Of a stretch of 64,000 nt of DNA, positions 13,825 to 23,945 are shown piece after piece. The position numbers were made by a program, and so were the translations under genes. The notes under the pieces were generated by a model. That model was not told where the DNA came from and made no database searches. It saw only the letters and a program-made list of their open reading frames with translations. Positions within the stretch are counted from its first letter, which is position 1. Each line of letters opens with the position of its first letter. This stretch comes from Cyanophora paradoxa (Eukaryota > Glaucocystophyceae > Cyanophorales > Cyanophoraceae): positions 124,001 through 188,000 of the forward strand of contig QPMI01000482.1 in the NCBI GenBank assembly GCA_004431415.1, in the 5' to 3' direction.

Positions 13825-15716
13825 GGTCTGCCGCCGTCGACGTCAGACATGTACAAGAACGTCATGTAAATCTATGCATATATAATCGATATCGCGTTGT
13901 AGCTGATCGCGGAGATCATACGCCAAAGAAGACGTGATCATGAGCGAATTCGCACCCCGGCGGAGGTGAAGAGGGGCGGCGGCGGCGGCCAGCTAGCGCT
14001 GCACGGCATCGGCGCCGACCCGCGGCCGGAGCTCGAGCTCGAGCTCGCGATCGGGAGGCTCTGCACATTTTCGCCGCGCCCCAGCTCTCTGAGCCTGCGC
14101 ATATGCATATGCATGCGCATGAGCGCACTTCCAGCTCATGATCATGATCAGCTGCGCATGCAGGCGCTGCCGCCGCATCCGCGCGCGGCGCAAGCTAAGT
14201 ATAGGCTATAGGCACATGATCACGATTAGGTAAAGGAGATCTAGAAGCTTATAAAATGAGGTGTGCACTTTCTCGCCTCGGCGCGCGGAAGCCGTCGGTA
14301 GAAGAGGAGGCCTCCGCGGCCGTTGGAGGCGTGGCCATGGAGACTCGCTTGCAAGGAGCTCGAGGTCGGCCGCGGCCGCGGGGTCGAATTTGAATCCGGT
14401 TGCGGATACGGCCGCGGGCTCGAGCTCTCGATCGACGATTGCAAATCCATCTTCAGGCCGGCCGGGGGGAGCATGCGGGCATCGAGCAGAGAGCTCATGA
14501 TCAAGCACGCGCGGCCGACCGCGGCCGCGGGGCGCCCGTGCGGCCGTGCGGTTCCGGCTGCAAATGCTTTCCGATCGCGATATCAATCGATATCGCGAGC
14601 CGCGTGAGCAGCTGCAGCCCGGGCTCGCCAAGTCAGGACTAGTACTCCGGGAGTCTCTGAGCCGCGATATCGATCGGCCGCGCGCGCGCGCGGGCGGGCC
14701 TGTACACGTACCGCCGGCACCGAACTTCGGATCGATATCCCGGGCCGGGACTCCGGCCGCGGCCAGCTGCAACTACAGCTGCCGCAGTACTACTGCAGCT
14801 GCAAGTTGCGGCCCTGCCAGGCTGATGCCAGCTGCAGCCTGCAGGCCTATAGCTAGGTAGATGTCAAGCGTGCTCTATACTAGTACTGCGGTAGTAAAGC
14901 CGCCGAGCTCGAGCCGCTGCAGCAGTCGCGTCCGGCCATGCATATGTCCAGCTGCAGGCCACCTGGCGATGGCCTCGCGATCTGGCCGATGATATCGATC
15001 AAGGCACAATCTGATGAGCTGCGCATGCGATGCGCATGCAGGCCTATTAGCTAGGCCTAGGCCTAGGATTGCGGCGCCGGCAGTGCAGCCCGGCCCGCGC
15101 GCGGCCTAGCCGCTGGCACCGCTGCAGCCTACCGTACTACAGCGGTAGTACAGCCTACCGCCGTACAGCCTCGGTACAGGACCCGTAGATCACAGTAGAT
15201 GTTAGATGCACCCTGCACTGGCCCTGCAGATGCATATGCAGCCCGGCCGGCTGCCGCGCACACCGGCAAAACCAAGCAGTACCCGGGAAAACATCGGATC
15301 GGATCCCCGGAGAGTCGAGCTCGAGACAGCCCTAGACGGACCAATGCTGGCCCTGCGGGAAAAAAAGCGATCGAGTTTCTCCGGGAAGTTTTTCGAACAT
15401 GAACAACACAGTGCAAGGCCTTTTTCTAATCTTTTTCGAATTCTGGTGAAGCTTGAGGTCGCCGGCTCGGCGAGGAGGGCCGCCGGGCCGACTAGTACTC
15501 CCGGGGGGCCTTGAGGGCCGAGGCCGCCGGGCCGAGGCCGGAGGGCCTTGCCGGCTCGGCCGGCGGAGGCTGTGGAGCCTCCTGAAGGCTGGAGCGCGCG
15601 AGCGCGAGCCGGCGAGTCGCGGTCCCGATTCGCGGTCCGACTCGCGGACCGGACCCGGGACCCGCGGCCGGGACCCGCGGTCGCGGTCGTCGACGGCTTT
15701 CAGCGCTCTAGCGTAT
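13825..15716. other. Gene-poor spacer extremely rich in short palindromes
   Basis: No gene can be supported. The stretch is crowded with self-complementary 6-12 mers, many adjoining: GATATCAATCGATATCGCG (14,578-14,596), GCATATGCATATGCATGCGC (14,098-14,117), CATGATCATGATCAGCTGCG (14,137-14,156), CTAGGCCTAGGCCTAGG (15,051-15,067), and repeated GGCCGCGGCC and AGCTGCAGCTG cores. Composition swings between GC-only and AT-containing palindromes within tens of bases. Confidence 0.6.
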
Positions 15717-17206
15717 CTAGCGCTCCGCAAGCCCCCCGGAAGCCTCGGGCGCGCCGGCGGCGAGGGCGGCGGCGGCGCGCAGGAGGGCGGCGTTCGCGGG
15801 GAGGGCTTCGGCGTCGGCGGGCGAGCAGGCGGCGAAGGCGCCGCACGCGCTCCGCCAGCCGAGCGTCCCCTCGGCCTGCGCCGCGCCCCGCAGGCTCAGC
15901 GAGTCGCCGGCGAGGCCGAGGGCGCGGGGGCTCGCGATCGGAGCGCGCGCGCGCCTGCTTGGCGATGGCGAGGCGGCCCAGGCGGCTGTCGTACGTGGCG
16001 AGGAGGCGGCCGGCGCCCACGGGGGCCGGCGCGAGGAACGGCGCCAGGAAGGCCTGCGAGCTCGCCGGGGGCGCCCGCAGGACGTCGGGGTGCGCGTACC
16101 CCGGCACGCCGCCCGCCTCCTCCCCCTCCCCCTCCTCCTCCCCCTCCTCCTCGTCCTCGTCCCACTCGGAGGCGGCGGAGGCGAGGGCCGCGGGGTGCGC
16201 CGCGGCCCCCGGGCGGCAGACGGGGACGGTGAAGGCGAGGCAGCAGAGGGCGGCGTGCGCCCAGAGGAAGCGCCGCGGGGCGCAGACGGCCGCCAGCGGG
16301 GCCCGCAGCGCGGGGTCGGCGCCGGCCGCCAGCGCCGCGAGGCGCCCGCGCAGGCGCTCGACGGCGTCGGCGGCCTCGTGGGACTGGGCGCGGGCGGCGG
16401 CGAGGGCGGGGGCGGCGGCGGGGTCGCGCGCCATCGCGGCCTCGGCCTCCTCCGCGGCGCGCAGCATGGCCTCGGGCCCCGCCACCTCCCGCAGGTACCG
16501 GCCCCGCGGCCCCTCGTCCGCCTCCGCCAGGTGCCCCTGGGGCCCCCGTGAGCGCCCCCTGCTATGCGACGGGGATGGTGCTGGGGAGCAGCGCGGCGGG
16601 GGCGTACGAGGTAGAGGCGGAGGAGGGTCGGCTCGTCCTCCCCCTCGAAGGGCGTCCCCCGGAAGTGCCCCCGCGCCCCCTCCGCCTCCACCTGCCCCCC
16701 CCCGCCCCCTCGGAGCCCGCCGGGGGGGCGCGCGGGCCGGGAGCAGCGCGCGCCAGCGAGGAGCGGAAGGCCAGAATCTCCCGCTCCGACTCCAGCACCC
16801 AGGCGCACCTCCGCGCCTCAGCCCGGCCCCGGCCCCGCCCGCCCCCGCCGTCCCCGCCGCCCGTCGTAGCGCGCCAGCCGCCTCCGCGCCTCCTCCCAGG
16901 GGCCGCCCGGGGGCCGCCAGACCCAGGGCGGCCCCGGCGCCACGCCGCTCGTGCCGGGCTCCTCGGCTGCGTTCGGCACCTGTCGGCAGCGGAGGGGAAA
17001 GAGGGCGCCAGGGACACGTGAGCGCCACGAGAGTGAGCTCGAGAGACGGAGGCCGGGGGCGCGCCTCGGGGGTCTCCTGGCCCGGCAGCCACTCCCCCGC
17101 CTGCGCAACGAGGCCCCGCGCCGCCTCCAGGCAGCTGCCCCCCGCCCCGTCACGAGCGGCGCTCCATGCGGGGGCGGGCCTAGAACCCAGAGCGGGCCTA
17201 GGCTAG
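15717..17206 (-). CDS. Probable SET-domain protein, second tandem copy, multi-exon
   Basis: A minus-strand gene ends at 15,717 (AAALAAGAPEASGGLAER). It encodes RGRYLREVAGPEAMLRAAEE (about 16,445-16,505) and RRFLWAHAALCCLAFTVPV (about 16,220-16,275). These parallel RGYLRRELAEPRL and FLWAHSVVASRCF in the neighbouring SET gene, a block typical of Rubisco-LSMT/SETD3-like enzymes. An acidic linker follows (EWDEDEEEGEEEGEGEEAG, about 16,115-16,170). An upstream exon may include YAPAALLPSTIP near 16,575. I could not find the NH...Y catalytic block clearly, so activity is not established. It is the same strand and next to the SET gene at 17,300-19,852, which suggests a tandem duplication. Exon limits are rough. 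Confidence 0.45.
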
Positions 17207-17299
17207 ACTTGTTAAAAAAAGGCTCGTCCAGAATGCGACGGCCGGGGAAGAGTGTATGCATGGGGGTGATGGGAAGGGTGTGTGTGTGTGTGTGTAAGG

Positions 17300-17903
17300 G
17301 GGGGGGGGGGGAGGGGGGGTGGGGGGGGGGTGGGGGTGGGGGTGCGGACGCGCCTGGCGAGGAGGCGCTTCTCGGCAGCGCGGAGGGCGAGGGCGAGGCG
17401 CAGGGAGCCGGGGCCGGCGGGCGAGGGCGAGGGCGCGGCCGGGGGCCCCGGGCAGGGCGGGGCGGCCCGGGCGAGCTCGGCGGCGTCCTCCTCCGGCGTC
17501 GTCGCGAAGCTGCGCGAGGGCCGGCGACGCGGCGCGCCCGTCTCAGAGAGGCCGCGCAGCGGGCGGCCCGGGGCGGGCCGGGGGGAGGGCCGGCGAGCAC
17601 CGGTTCAGGGCGCCCTGGAGGGTCTGCGCGATGTACCCCAGCGCCGCCAGCTCGTTCCTGCGTGCGCGGGGGAGGGGGCGGCGGGGAGGAGAGTCGGGAG
17701 GATGCGAGGGCGGGGGGAAGGGAAGGTGAGGGGGCCGCACCGGACGCTGATGAAGCCCACTCCCGGGGGCGGCCGCTCCCCCTCGTCTTCCACCCCTGCC
17801 CCCTGCGGCGGCCGTCAAGGAGCGGGTGCGGCAGGCATCGCCGGCGGCCCCGCGCGCCTCTGCGTGCAGGCCCCTGTACCCCCCCGCAGAATCGTCGCTC
17901 CCT

Positions 17904-17941
<38 letters not shown>

Positions 17942-19852
17942 ACCCCCGGCCTCCTCGCTCTCGTCGCTGTCGCTGCCGCCCGGGCCCCTGCCGCGCGGCC
18001 GCACTCGGACCTCTCGACACGAGCCGGCAGAGGCGGCGGCGCGGAGGGCGACGAACAGCGCACCGGGGGTGCTCGGGCTCGGGGCGGGCGGGGCGGGCGG
18101 CGAGGGCGGCGGCGTCCGCCTCGTCCAGCGCCCGCAGCCGCGCCGCGTCCATCAGCTGCCGCCCCGCGCCCCTCGCCCCTGCCCCGGCGCCCTCCCGCCG
18201 CCTTCCCCGCTCGCACCTCCCCGTGGATGCGGCCCGCGCGGAGGGTGTGCAGCAGCCGGCGGACGCTGGCGCCGGGGTAGGGCAGCGCCGAGGGCGGGGG
18301 GGGCCTGCGGGGACAAGGGCGGGATGGAGGGCGGGGGGCCCCGGCAGGGCGGGGCGGGCGCGCTCGCACCCCCCGACTGTGATGCAGACGGCGGGGACGG
18401 CGTCCTCGGGGATGAACCCTGCACCCTCCCTCGCGAGGGGCCCCCGCGAGGTTCCATCCGGCCGAGGCGCACCGAACGCAGTGAAGAACGTCGCGGCGCC
18501 CTTGTGCTCGCCGTAGCTCGTGAAGACCTGCGAGGGGGTACAAGTTAGCTGCAGGGGTACACGCGAGAACGCAAGGGGCGAGCGCGCACCTGCTGCCCTG
18601 CCGCCAGGTCCGCGCGGCACTGGAGGGTGCGCGGATGGCATCGGACGGGGAGGCGCGATCGCGCAGGACGGGAGCGCACCGTGACGACGAACGATCCGTC
18701 CTCATCGGTACCCCAGAAGGCATCGGGCTGCGAGCGAGACGGTCGCTCGCTCGTGGGTGCAATTCCGAGGGGCGCCGGTGGGATGAGCTGGGGACCTGCT
18801 CCCGGTGGTTCATGAGGTCCAGCCCGGGCGTGAGCACGAGGGTGGCCTGCCGCGGGGTACGGGTAAGCGGAGCAGAGAAAGGGGTAGGGGGGTGGAAAGG
18901 AGGGGGGCGCGCACGCGGGGGCAGGGCGCGACTTCGGTGAGGAAGCAGCGAGAGGCGACGACGGAGTGCGCCCAAAGGAAGTCTGCCCACGCGAGGCGCG
19001 GCTCCGCCAGCTCCCGCCGCAGGTACCCGCGCGGGCGTGAGATGCAGCACGGCTGCGGGCGATCGGGAATCCGAGGGGAGCACCGGTGTTGGAGGCGGAG
19101 CGCGGCGCGGCTGCGGATGACGAACGGGAGGACGGCCGACCCGCGGAGCTCCTCCAGATCCTCCCTGGGCCGCGTTTGAATTCGTCAGCGACGCCGCCGG
19201 TCGGGCGCTCCCGTCCGCGCGGGGGCCGCGCGCCAGCTCCAGTATATCGGGAACGGGAAGTGTTCGGGAAGCGTCCGGATGAACGGCGCCCAGAAGCAGC
19301 CGGGCCGGCGCCTGCGCAGCGCACGCCGACGGGGCGCCATGATCGGCGGCGGCGGCGGCGTCGCGGGGAAGGGAAGCTCGAGGCCCCGCGAACCGATTCA
19401 GAGCGAGGAACACAACCAGAGTCTGCTCAGCTGTCGGGACGGCGCAGAAGCGGGGCGGCCCGGCGCTCGAGGGAACGCACCCAGCGGTCTTTCTCGGTTT
19501 CGATGATTCGCATCCACTTCACGGTGCCTTCCATGGATACATCGTGCGGAAAGGGTGCGTCTAGCACCGCTCGTAGAGGCGCGCCCCAATTCTCCGGGTC
19601 GGCGCTAAGCTTGTTTGCGGTGAGGACAATCCGCGGCGGGAGCTTCGCCAGCGTGCTTAGCTCCGGCGCGCGCTCCGTGGCTGCTAGACCCCAGCCGACG
19701 TCCTGATCGGTGCGCGGGCGCGTGAGGGACGCGCGGTCATGGCACGGGCGGTGAGGAGCGCGGACCTCGTAGAGAGCGGGTCGCACGCGCTCCATACGCG
19801 CACCGTGCGACTGCATCCACTGCCAAAGCTCCCGGAAGCGCGCCTCGGCCAT
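17300..19852 (-). CDS. SET-domain protein lysine methyltransferase, Rubisco-LSMT/SETD3-like
   Basis: The start at 19,852 gives MAEARFRELWQWMQSHGARM, the helix that opens this family. It is followed by DQDVGWGLAATERAPEL and IVLTANKL (SET N-terminal part), FWAPFIRTLPEHFPFPIYW (about 19,240-19,300), DLEELRGSAVLPFVIRSRA, FLWAHSVVASRCF (about 18,940-18,985), and LDLMNHREQ with the Asn-His cofactor motif (about 18,800). VFTSYGEHKGAATFF (about 18,490-18,530) carries the conserved SYG tyrosine. The C-terminal substrate-binding helices show PEEDAAELARAA and LRLALALRAAEKRLL (about 17,370-17,500). An acidic insert rich in Asp and Glu lies at about 17,880-17,970. The protein should transfer methyl from S-adenosylmethionine to a lysine or histidine of a protein target; which target is unknown. 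At least seven short introns. The 3' end near 17,300 is approximate. Confidence 0.82.
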
Positions 19853-20004
19853 TTGCGGTCTACACTGACTGCTCAGCGCTGCCGCGGCACTGTACGCAGC
19901 TTCCCGCTGCAGCTGCGCCGCCTGCCGGCGCCCGCGGCCTGCCTGGGCAGGGCCTGCGCGGGCTCCGCCGGGGTACAAGGCAACTTCACCGAAACCGTTA
20001 AGCG

Positions 20005-22144
20005 ATGCCAGGCGACGCAGACAGGCCGGAAGCGCACGAAGTGGCTGCAAACCTTGGCCGGCTTCGGACGCTGCTGCAGCTTGTCGGGGACCGCGAAGCG
20101 AAGAAGCGCCGGCTGGTCCAGCTAACCAGCGAGCTCGTAGCTCGAGAGATTGCCGAGGGAACGCAGCCATCGCCGCTCCTGCAGCTGCCAGCGGAGCTCT
20201 TCGACGCTGTCGTGTCGTTGCTAGACGCAGTGAGCGCGCGCAGCCTGTCACAGACGTGCAGGAGCGCGAGAAGCGCGGTGGCCAGGACCGGTGCGCCGCC
20301 TTGGAGCCCGGGCCGCTGGCCGCGCTGGATCGTTGACCTCACGCCCCCCCCGCAGCGTCGAGCGCGTGGCGAGAAGTGGCGTGCGGGGGCGACCTCGCCG
20401 CCGACCCTTGCGTGACGCGCTCGCTGGGCGCCGACCCCTCCCGCTGCCACGAGCGGGTCCGCTTCGCCAGCGCGCCCTTTGAGCCTCGCGTCCGACGGTC
20501 GCCGGGGCGCGCCCACGGGAGAGCAGGTCTTCGCGCACGGCTCGCTGCTGGGGCTCTTCCACAGGGGCGTGGACGAGGACGGGCGCGCCGCGACGCGCCT
20601 CGACGAGGTCGCCCTCCTCGACCTCGGCGCGCCCCGATCGAATCTCTTCCTTTCACCCGCATCCACTTCTAAGGAGCGGCAGGCGCGGAGCGGCCGGCGT
20701 GGCGGGTGGTCCGGCTGGCCGGGGCGCCGCCGGCGCGCTGGGGCCACGCCCTCGTGGTCATCGCAGGGGACCTCGCCCTCGTGGGCGGCGAGAGCGCCTC
20801 GGGCCGCGCCCAAACGTCCGCTCGCGACCCGCAAGCCCGCGCCCTCCCTTGCCCCTCTTCTCACAGAGAGCGCAGGTGCATGCTGCCGCTGGCCGCCCTC
20901 CTGTCGGCGGCGGCCGAGGGAGAGGCGCCTACCCTCCCCGCCTGGTCCCCTACCCCCCACTCAGCATCCTTCTCCCGCGCCCTCTCCGCCTGCTCCTGCG
21001 GTAACTTCTGCGACCGCGTACCCCTGCGCACCCCTCGAGCGGGCGGTCCGGGGGCCGCAGGCCGGGCGGGCGTGGTGCTCAGCAGCCGGAGCATGGGTAC
21101 CCCCGGGCCCTCTGGCGCGGCCGAGTTTCTCTTCGCCACGACCGTCCTCAGGGGTACGATGCTCTCTTGCATCGGACTTCCCTGTACCCCCATCGACGAT
21201 CTTTTCTATCAGCGCCGTCAGGGGAGGTGCACTCGTACTACGAGCAGCTGCCAGGGCCGGCGGCGGGGCGCCCCTCCCCACTCCTGCTCGCCTCGCTCCT
21301 CCTCCCCGCGGCCGGCGCCACGGATTTGGGTTCGATTGCGGCGGGGGAGGAGGCCTGGCGCCTGCTGCTCGTCCTGCCCGACGAGGCCCTCGAGCTCGCC
21401 GGCGGTGCGCGGGCGCCGGCTCGAGTCCCGCCCGCCCCGCCTCTCCCCCGCCCGACGCCGGCCCTTCCCCGCAGGCCTGCAGGAGCTGGTGCCCGGGTGG
21501 CGGGCGGTGCGGTGGCGGGCGGCGCGGGCCCTCCCGAGGCCCCGCCCTCCCCGTGGCCCTCCCCGACGCCGCCCCGCCGCCACGCCGCCTCCGCTGCCGC
21601 CGCCGAGCCGGCCCAGGCACCCGCCCCCGGCAGCCCCTCCCCGCCCCCGAGCCGACGGCCGCGGCCGCGGAGGGACGCCCTCGCCGGCGGGGGCGGGCCG
21701 CAAGAGGCGCCGCGAGGCGGCGCCCCTCTTCCCGCGCGCACTCCAGGCCGCCCTCGCCCTCCAGCCGCCCGCCGAGCCGCACGCGCCCGTGCCCCTCCTG
21801 CTCCTCGGGCCCGTACCCTTTCAGTACTCCCTCGGTTCGCCGGCCGCCCCATTCGCCTTCGCTTCCGCAAGGCTGCCCGTCCTGAAATCACGACGGCAGG
21901 AGGGGAGTCCGCGCCGGCCCCCGCCCAATGCCGGCTGGCGCCCCCGCCGGCGCCGGCAGGGGTCGATGCAGCCTCCTGGGGCCGGAGCGAGCCTCGCAGC
22001 CCCGAGCGCGACGCTGCGCCCAGCGGCGGGCGACGGCCTCTGCTGGTGCCTCTCGGGGGGGCGGGGGGCGCGCCGCTGGCGGCGCAGCTGCGGCCCTGGG
22101 ACATTGCCCGGCTCGCCGTCCTGCAGCTGCCGCAGGGCGCGTAG
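20005..22144 (+). CDS. F-box and kelch-repeat protein, multi-exon
   Basis: The gene starts 152 bp from the divergent SET gene. The first exon encodes a basic helical stretch and the F-box LLQLPAELFDAVVSLLDA followed by LSQTCRSARSA (20,180-20,275), the part that binds SKP1 in SCF ubiquitin ligases. Later exons encode kelch-type blades: VFAHGSLLGLFHRGV (about 20,527-20,570), RLDEVALLDLGAP, and ARWGHALVVIAGDLALVGGE (about 20,730-20,790). More distant repeats include LLLASLLLPAAGATDLGS and PVPLLLLGPVPF. The protein ends in IARLAVLQLPQGA at 22,144. Kelch propellers next to an F-box usually select substrates. Intron positions are approximate, and proline-rich linkers from 21,400 to 21,750 may be partly intronic. 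Confidence 0.7.
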
Positions 22145-22356
22145 AGGGGCGTACACGTGCGCGAGCCTGCGACTTCAGGCCGCGCCGCGCTGCAGCTGCC
22201 TGTGCTGGCGCCCGAATTCTGACAGCTAATTATATAAGTTCGAGCTTGGATTAAGCTGGCGGCTAGCTGCTGGCATTTCCAGGCCTGCTAGCTTTAGGTT
22301 CGGCTCGAGCTCCGGGGCGGCAAAGAGAGGAGAGACAGCAGCTCGGAGTTCGGTTA

Positions 22357-22470
22357 AGCGCTCTTTCCAACTGAGCTACGCGACTACCGAACGCCTGGGC
22401 ACGAAGTCCCAGGCGTCCAGCATTGACGTCGCGGGGGGATTCGAACCCCCGACCTCTCGCTTAGCAGGCG
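22357..22470 (-). tRNA. Candidate permuted tRNA gene, unit 1 (anticodon loop CTGCTAA)
   Basis: On the minus strand the T-arm half comes first and the D-arm half second. The 3' half (22,470-22,428) reads CGC-CTGCTAA-GCGAG, AGGTC, GGGGG-TTCGAAT-CCCCC, then CGCGAC. After 43 bases containing a 9 bp hairpin, the 5' half (22,384-22,357) reads GTCGCG-TA-GCTC-AGTTGGAAA-GAGC-G-CT. GTCGCG pairs with CGCGAC as acceptor stem; CT plus CGC would complete an anticodon stem against GCGAG. The A-box-like TAGCTCAGTTGG and B-box GGTTCGAATCC are both good but in reversed order. Anticodon GCT would mean serine, yet the long variable arm of tRNA-Ser is absent, and base pair 1-72 would be A-G. A degenerate tandem tRNA array or tRNA-derived repeat is the alternative. 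Confidence 0.5.
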
Positions 22471-22640
22471 TTGACGATGTATTCCTTTGCTAGAGCTCTC
22501 CAAAAAGCTTCAACAGGGGATAACTGGTGGTAATCTACACAGCGATCGGACCTGCTGGTCGCGAGTTGTTGAGTTACTATCAGTTACTTGTGACGTTCGG
22601 TTGCAAAGTGAGGAGAGACAGGCGGCTCGGATTTATCTGA

Positions 22641-22713
22641 AGCGCTCTGCCACTGAGCTACGCGACTTCCGTCGCGGGGGGACTTGAACCCCCGACCTCT
22701 CGCTCCCAATGCG
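22641..22713 (-). tRNA. Candidate permuted tRNA gene, unit 2 (anticodon loop ATTGGGA)
   Basis: This has the same inverted order as unit 1 but only four bases (GGAA) between the halves. The 3' half (22,713-22,671) is CGC-ATTGGGA-GCGAG, AGGTC, GGGGG-TTCAAGT-CCCCC, CGCGAC. The 5' half (22,666-22,641) is GTCGCG-TA-GCTC-AGTGGCA-GAGC-G-CT. The loop would give anticodon TGG (proline) with T33 and G37, as in normal tRNA-Pro. Flanks shared with unit 1 (ACGATGTATTCCTT on the plus strand on one side, GGAGAGACAG on the other) show that the two are diverged copies of one unit. Confidence 0.5.
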
Positions 22714-23046
22714 TAACGATGTATTCCTTAGCCAAAAAGCTCTCCGACTAGTCGTGCCACGGTGGTAGACATTAGAAGGGTCCAGCCAGTAGACGGGCCG
22801 AGCGCGAGACCCGGGCAGCCTCTAATTACGTATACGTCCAGCGGTAGCGTCGCGGCCGTGATCTGCAGCCAACAGCTCGCCTTGTCAGTTGAAAGTGTCA
22901 GTGTCATCAAGTGACAGCTGCAGCCTGCAGGTAGAGGCACTGCTTTCAGCTGCGACGACGGCTCGCGGCCAGATCGCCCGGCGGCGTCGTGGGAGAGCAG
23001 CCCGGCAGTCTCCAGGAGGTCTTTGAGCATCTTCGAACCGCTTTGA

Positions 23047-23628
23047 TGCCGAAGGACAAGCGAGCGAAGCCGAGCGCTGGCGACCCGGAGGCGCCTGCCG
23101 CCCCTATCCGGGCAGATGACGACCCCTCTTCGTCCGCCGAGGCCCTGCCAGGTCCGCGAACGTCTTCAGGTGTTTCGCCACACAACCCGCGGCTTCGCTA
23201 ACGCGCAGGGGTCAGGCGAGGACGAGAAGCCCACCGCGTGGGAGCGGTGCACAGAGCCGTGGGTTCCGGGGGCGACGCCCTACGCCAGGAACCTCTGGCT
23301 CGCCCTCTTCCTCATCACCTCTGTTCTGTGCGCGCGCTGGGGCGCCGCCGGGCTGGCCGCGGGCCGCTCGCCTAAGCGCTAGCGCGCGTACGCGTGAGCT
23401 CCAGGCGCCCCGGCCTTGACTCGAGCGGGACGCCCGCGCGGGGGCGCCGGCAGGCTCTCGGCCGGCGGCCTCTTCTGGCACCTCTCGCGGGCGCCCGAGC
23501 AGGAGGCGCATGCGAAGCTCTGGTTCTGGCTGGCCGTCGGAGGCTTCGGCACGGGGGGCGCCTTCGGCCTCTGGCTCCTCGGCCTCTGGGGCTTCATCAA
23601 GCTCTTCGAGGGCGTCCGCTTCTGTTAG
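23047..23628 (+). CDS. Small membrane protein, two exons, unknown function
   Basis: The candidate start is MPKDKRAKPSAGDPEAPAA at 23,047, with later exon parts ERCTEPWVPGATPYARN and LWLALFLITSVLCARWGAAG (a membrane helix, about 23,295-23,355). A final exon (about 23,449-23,628) reads GGLFWHLSRAPEQEAHAKLW, then FWLAVGGFGTGGAFGLWLLG and LWGFIKLFEGVRFC to the stop at 23,628. Two or three hydrophobic helices with Gly-rich faces and a charged loop are visible. I do not recognise the family. The N-terminal exon assignment is tentative; the C-terminal part is convincing. Confidence 0.5.
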
Positions 23629-23945
23629 CGGTGCTCGGCCCCTGCCCCGGCCCTGCAGGCTGCGCTTCGCCGAGCCGCTGCTCTGGTATAGGAGCCCAGG
23701 ACCCCGGGAAGGGCAGCCTGGCGGGCAGTGGTAGCTCCAAAGAAGGCTCGAGTACATTGGTTACAGTATCGACGGGGGCCGAACATCGGGTCGCTGTCCG
23801 CGCCGGCCCGGCAGGGGTCATGCACAGATCGAGAGGGGGCCATCGGATCGAGGGAATAAACGAATGCCAACTACTATAATAAACTGCCTAAGACTATCGC
23901 TGGACGGGGCTGCCTGCGTAAAGCTATCTAGCTAAGAGACACGTC

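Noticed and set aside
22510-22530. Resemblance of ACAGGGGATAACTGG to the conserved LSU rRNA sequence
   Set aside because: Only about 15 bases match; flanking rRNA sequence is absent.
22357-22713. Ordinary linear tRNA genes
   Set aside because: Within about 100 bases on the minus strand no T-arm follows either D-arm in the normal order; the only close partner half is upstream. A long-intron linear tRNA spanning both units is possible but would leave two orphan halves.
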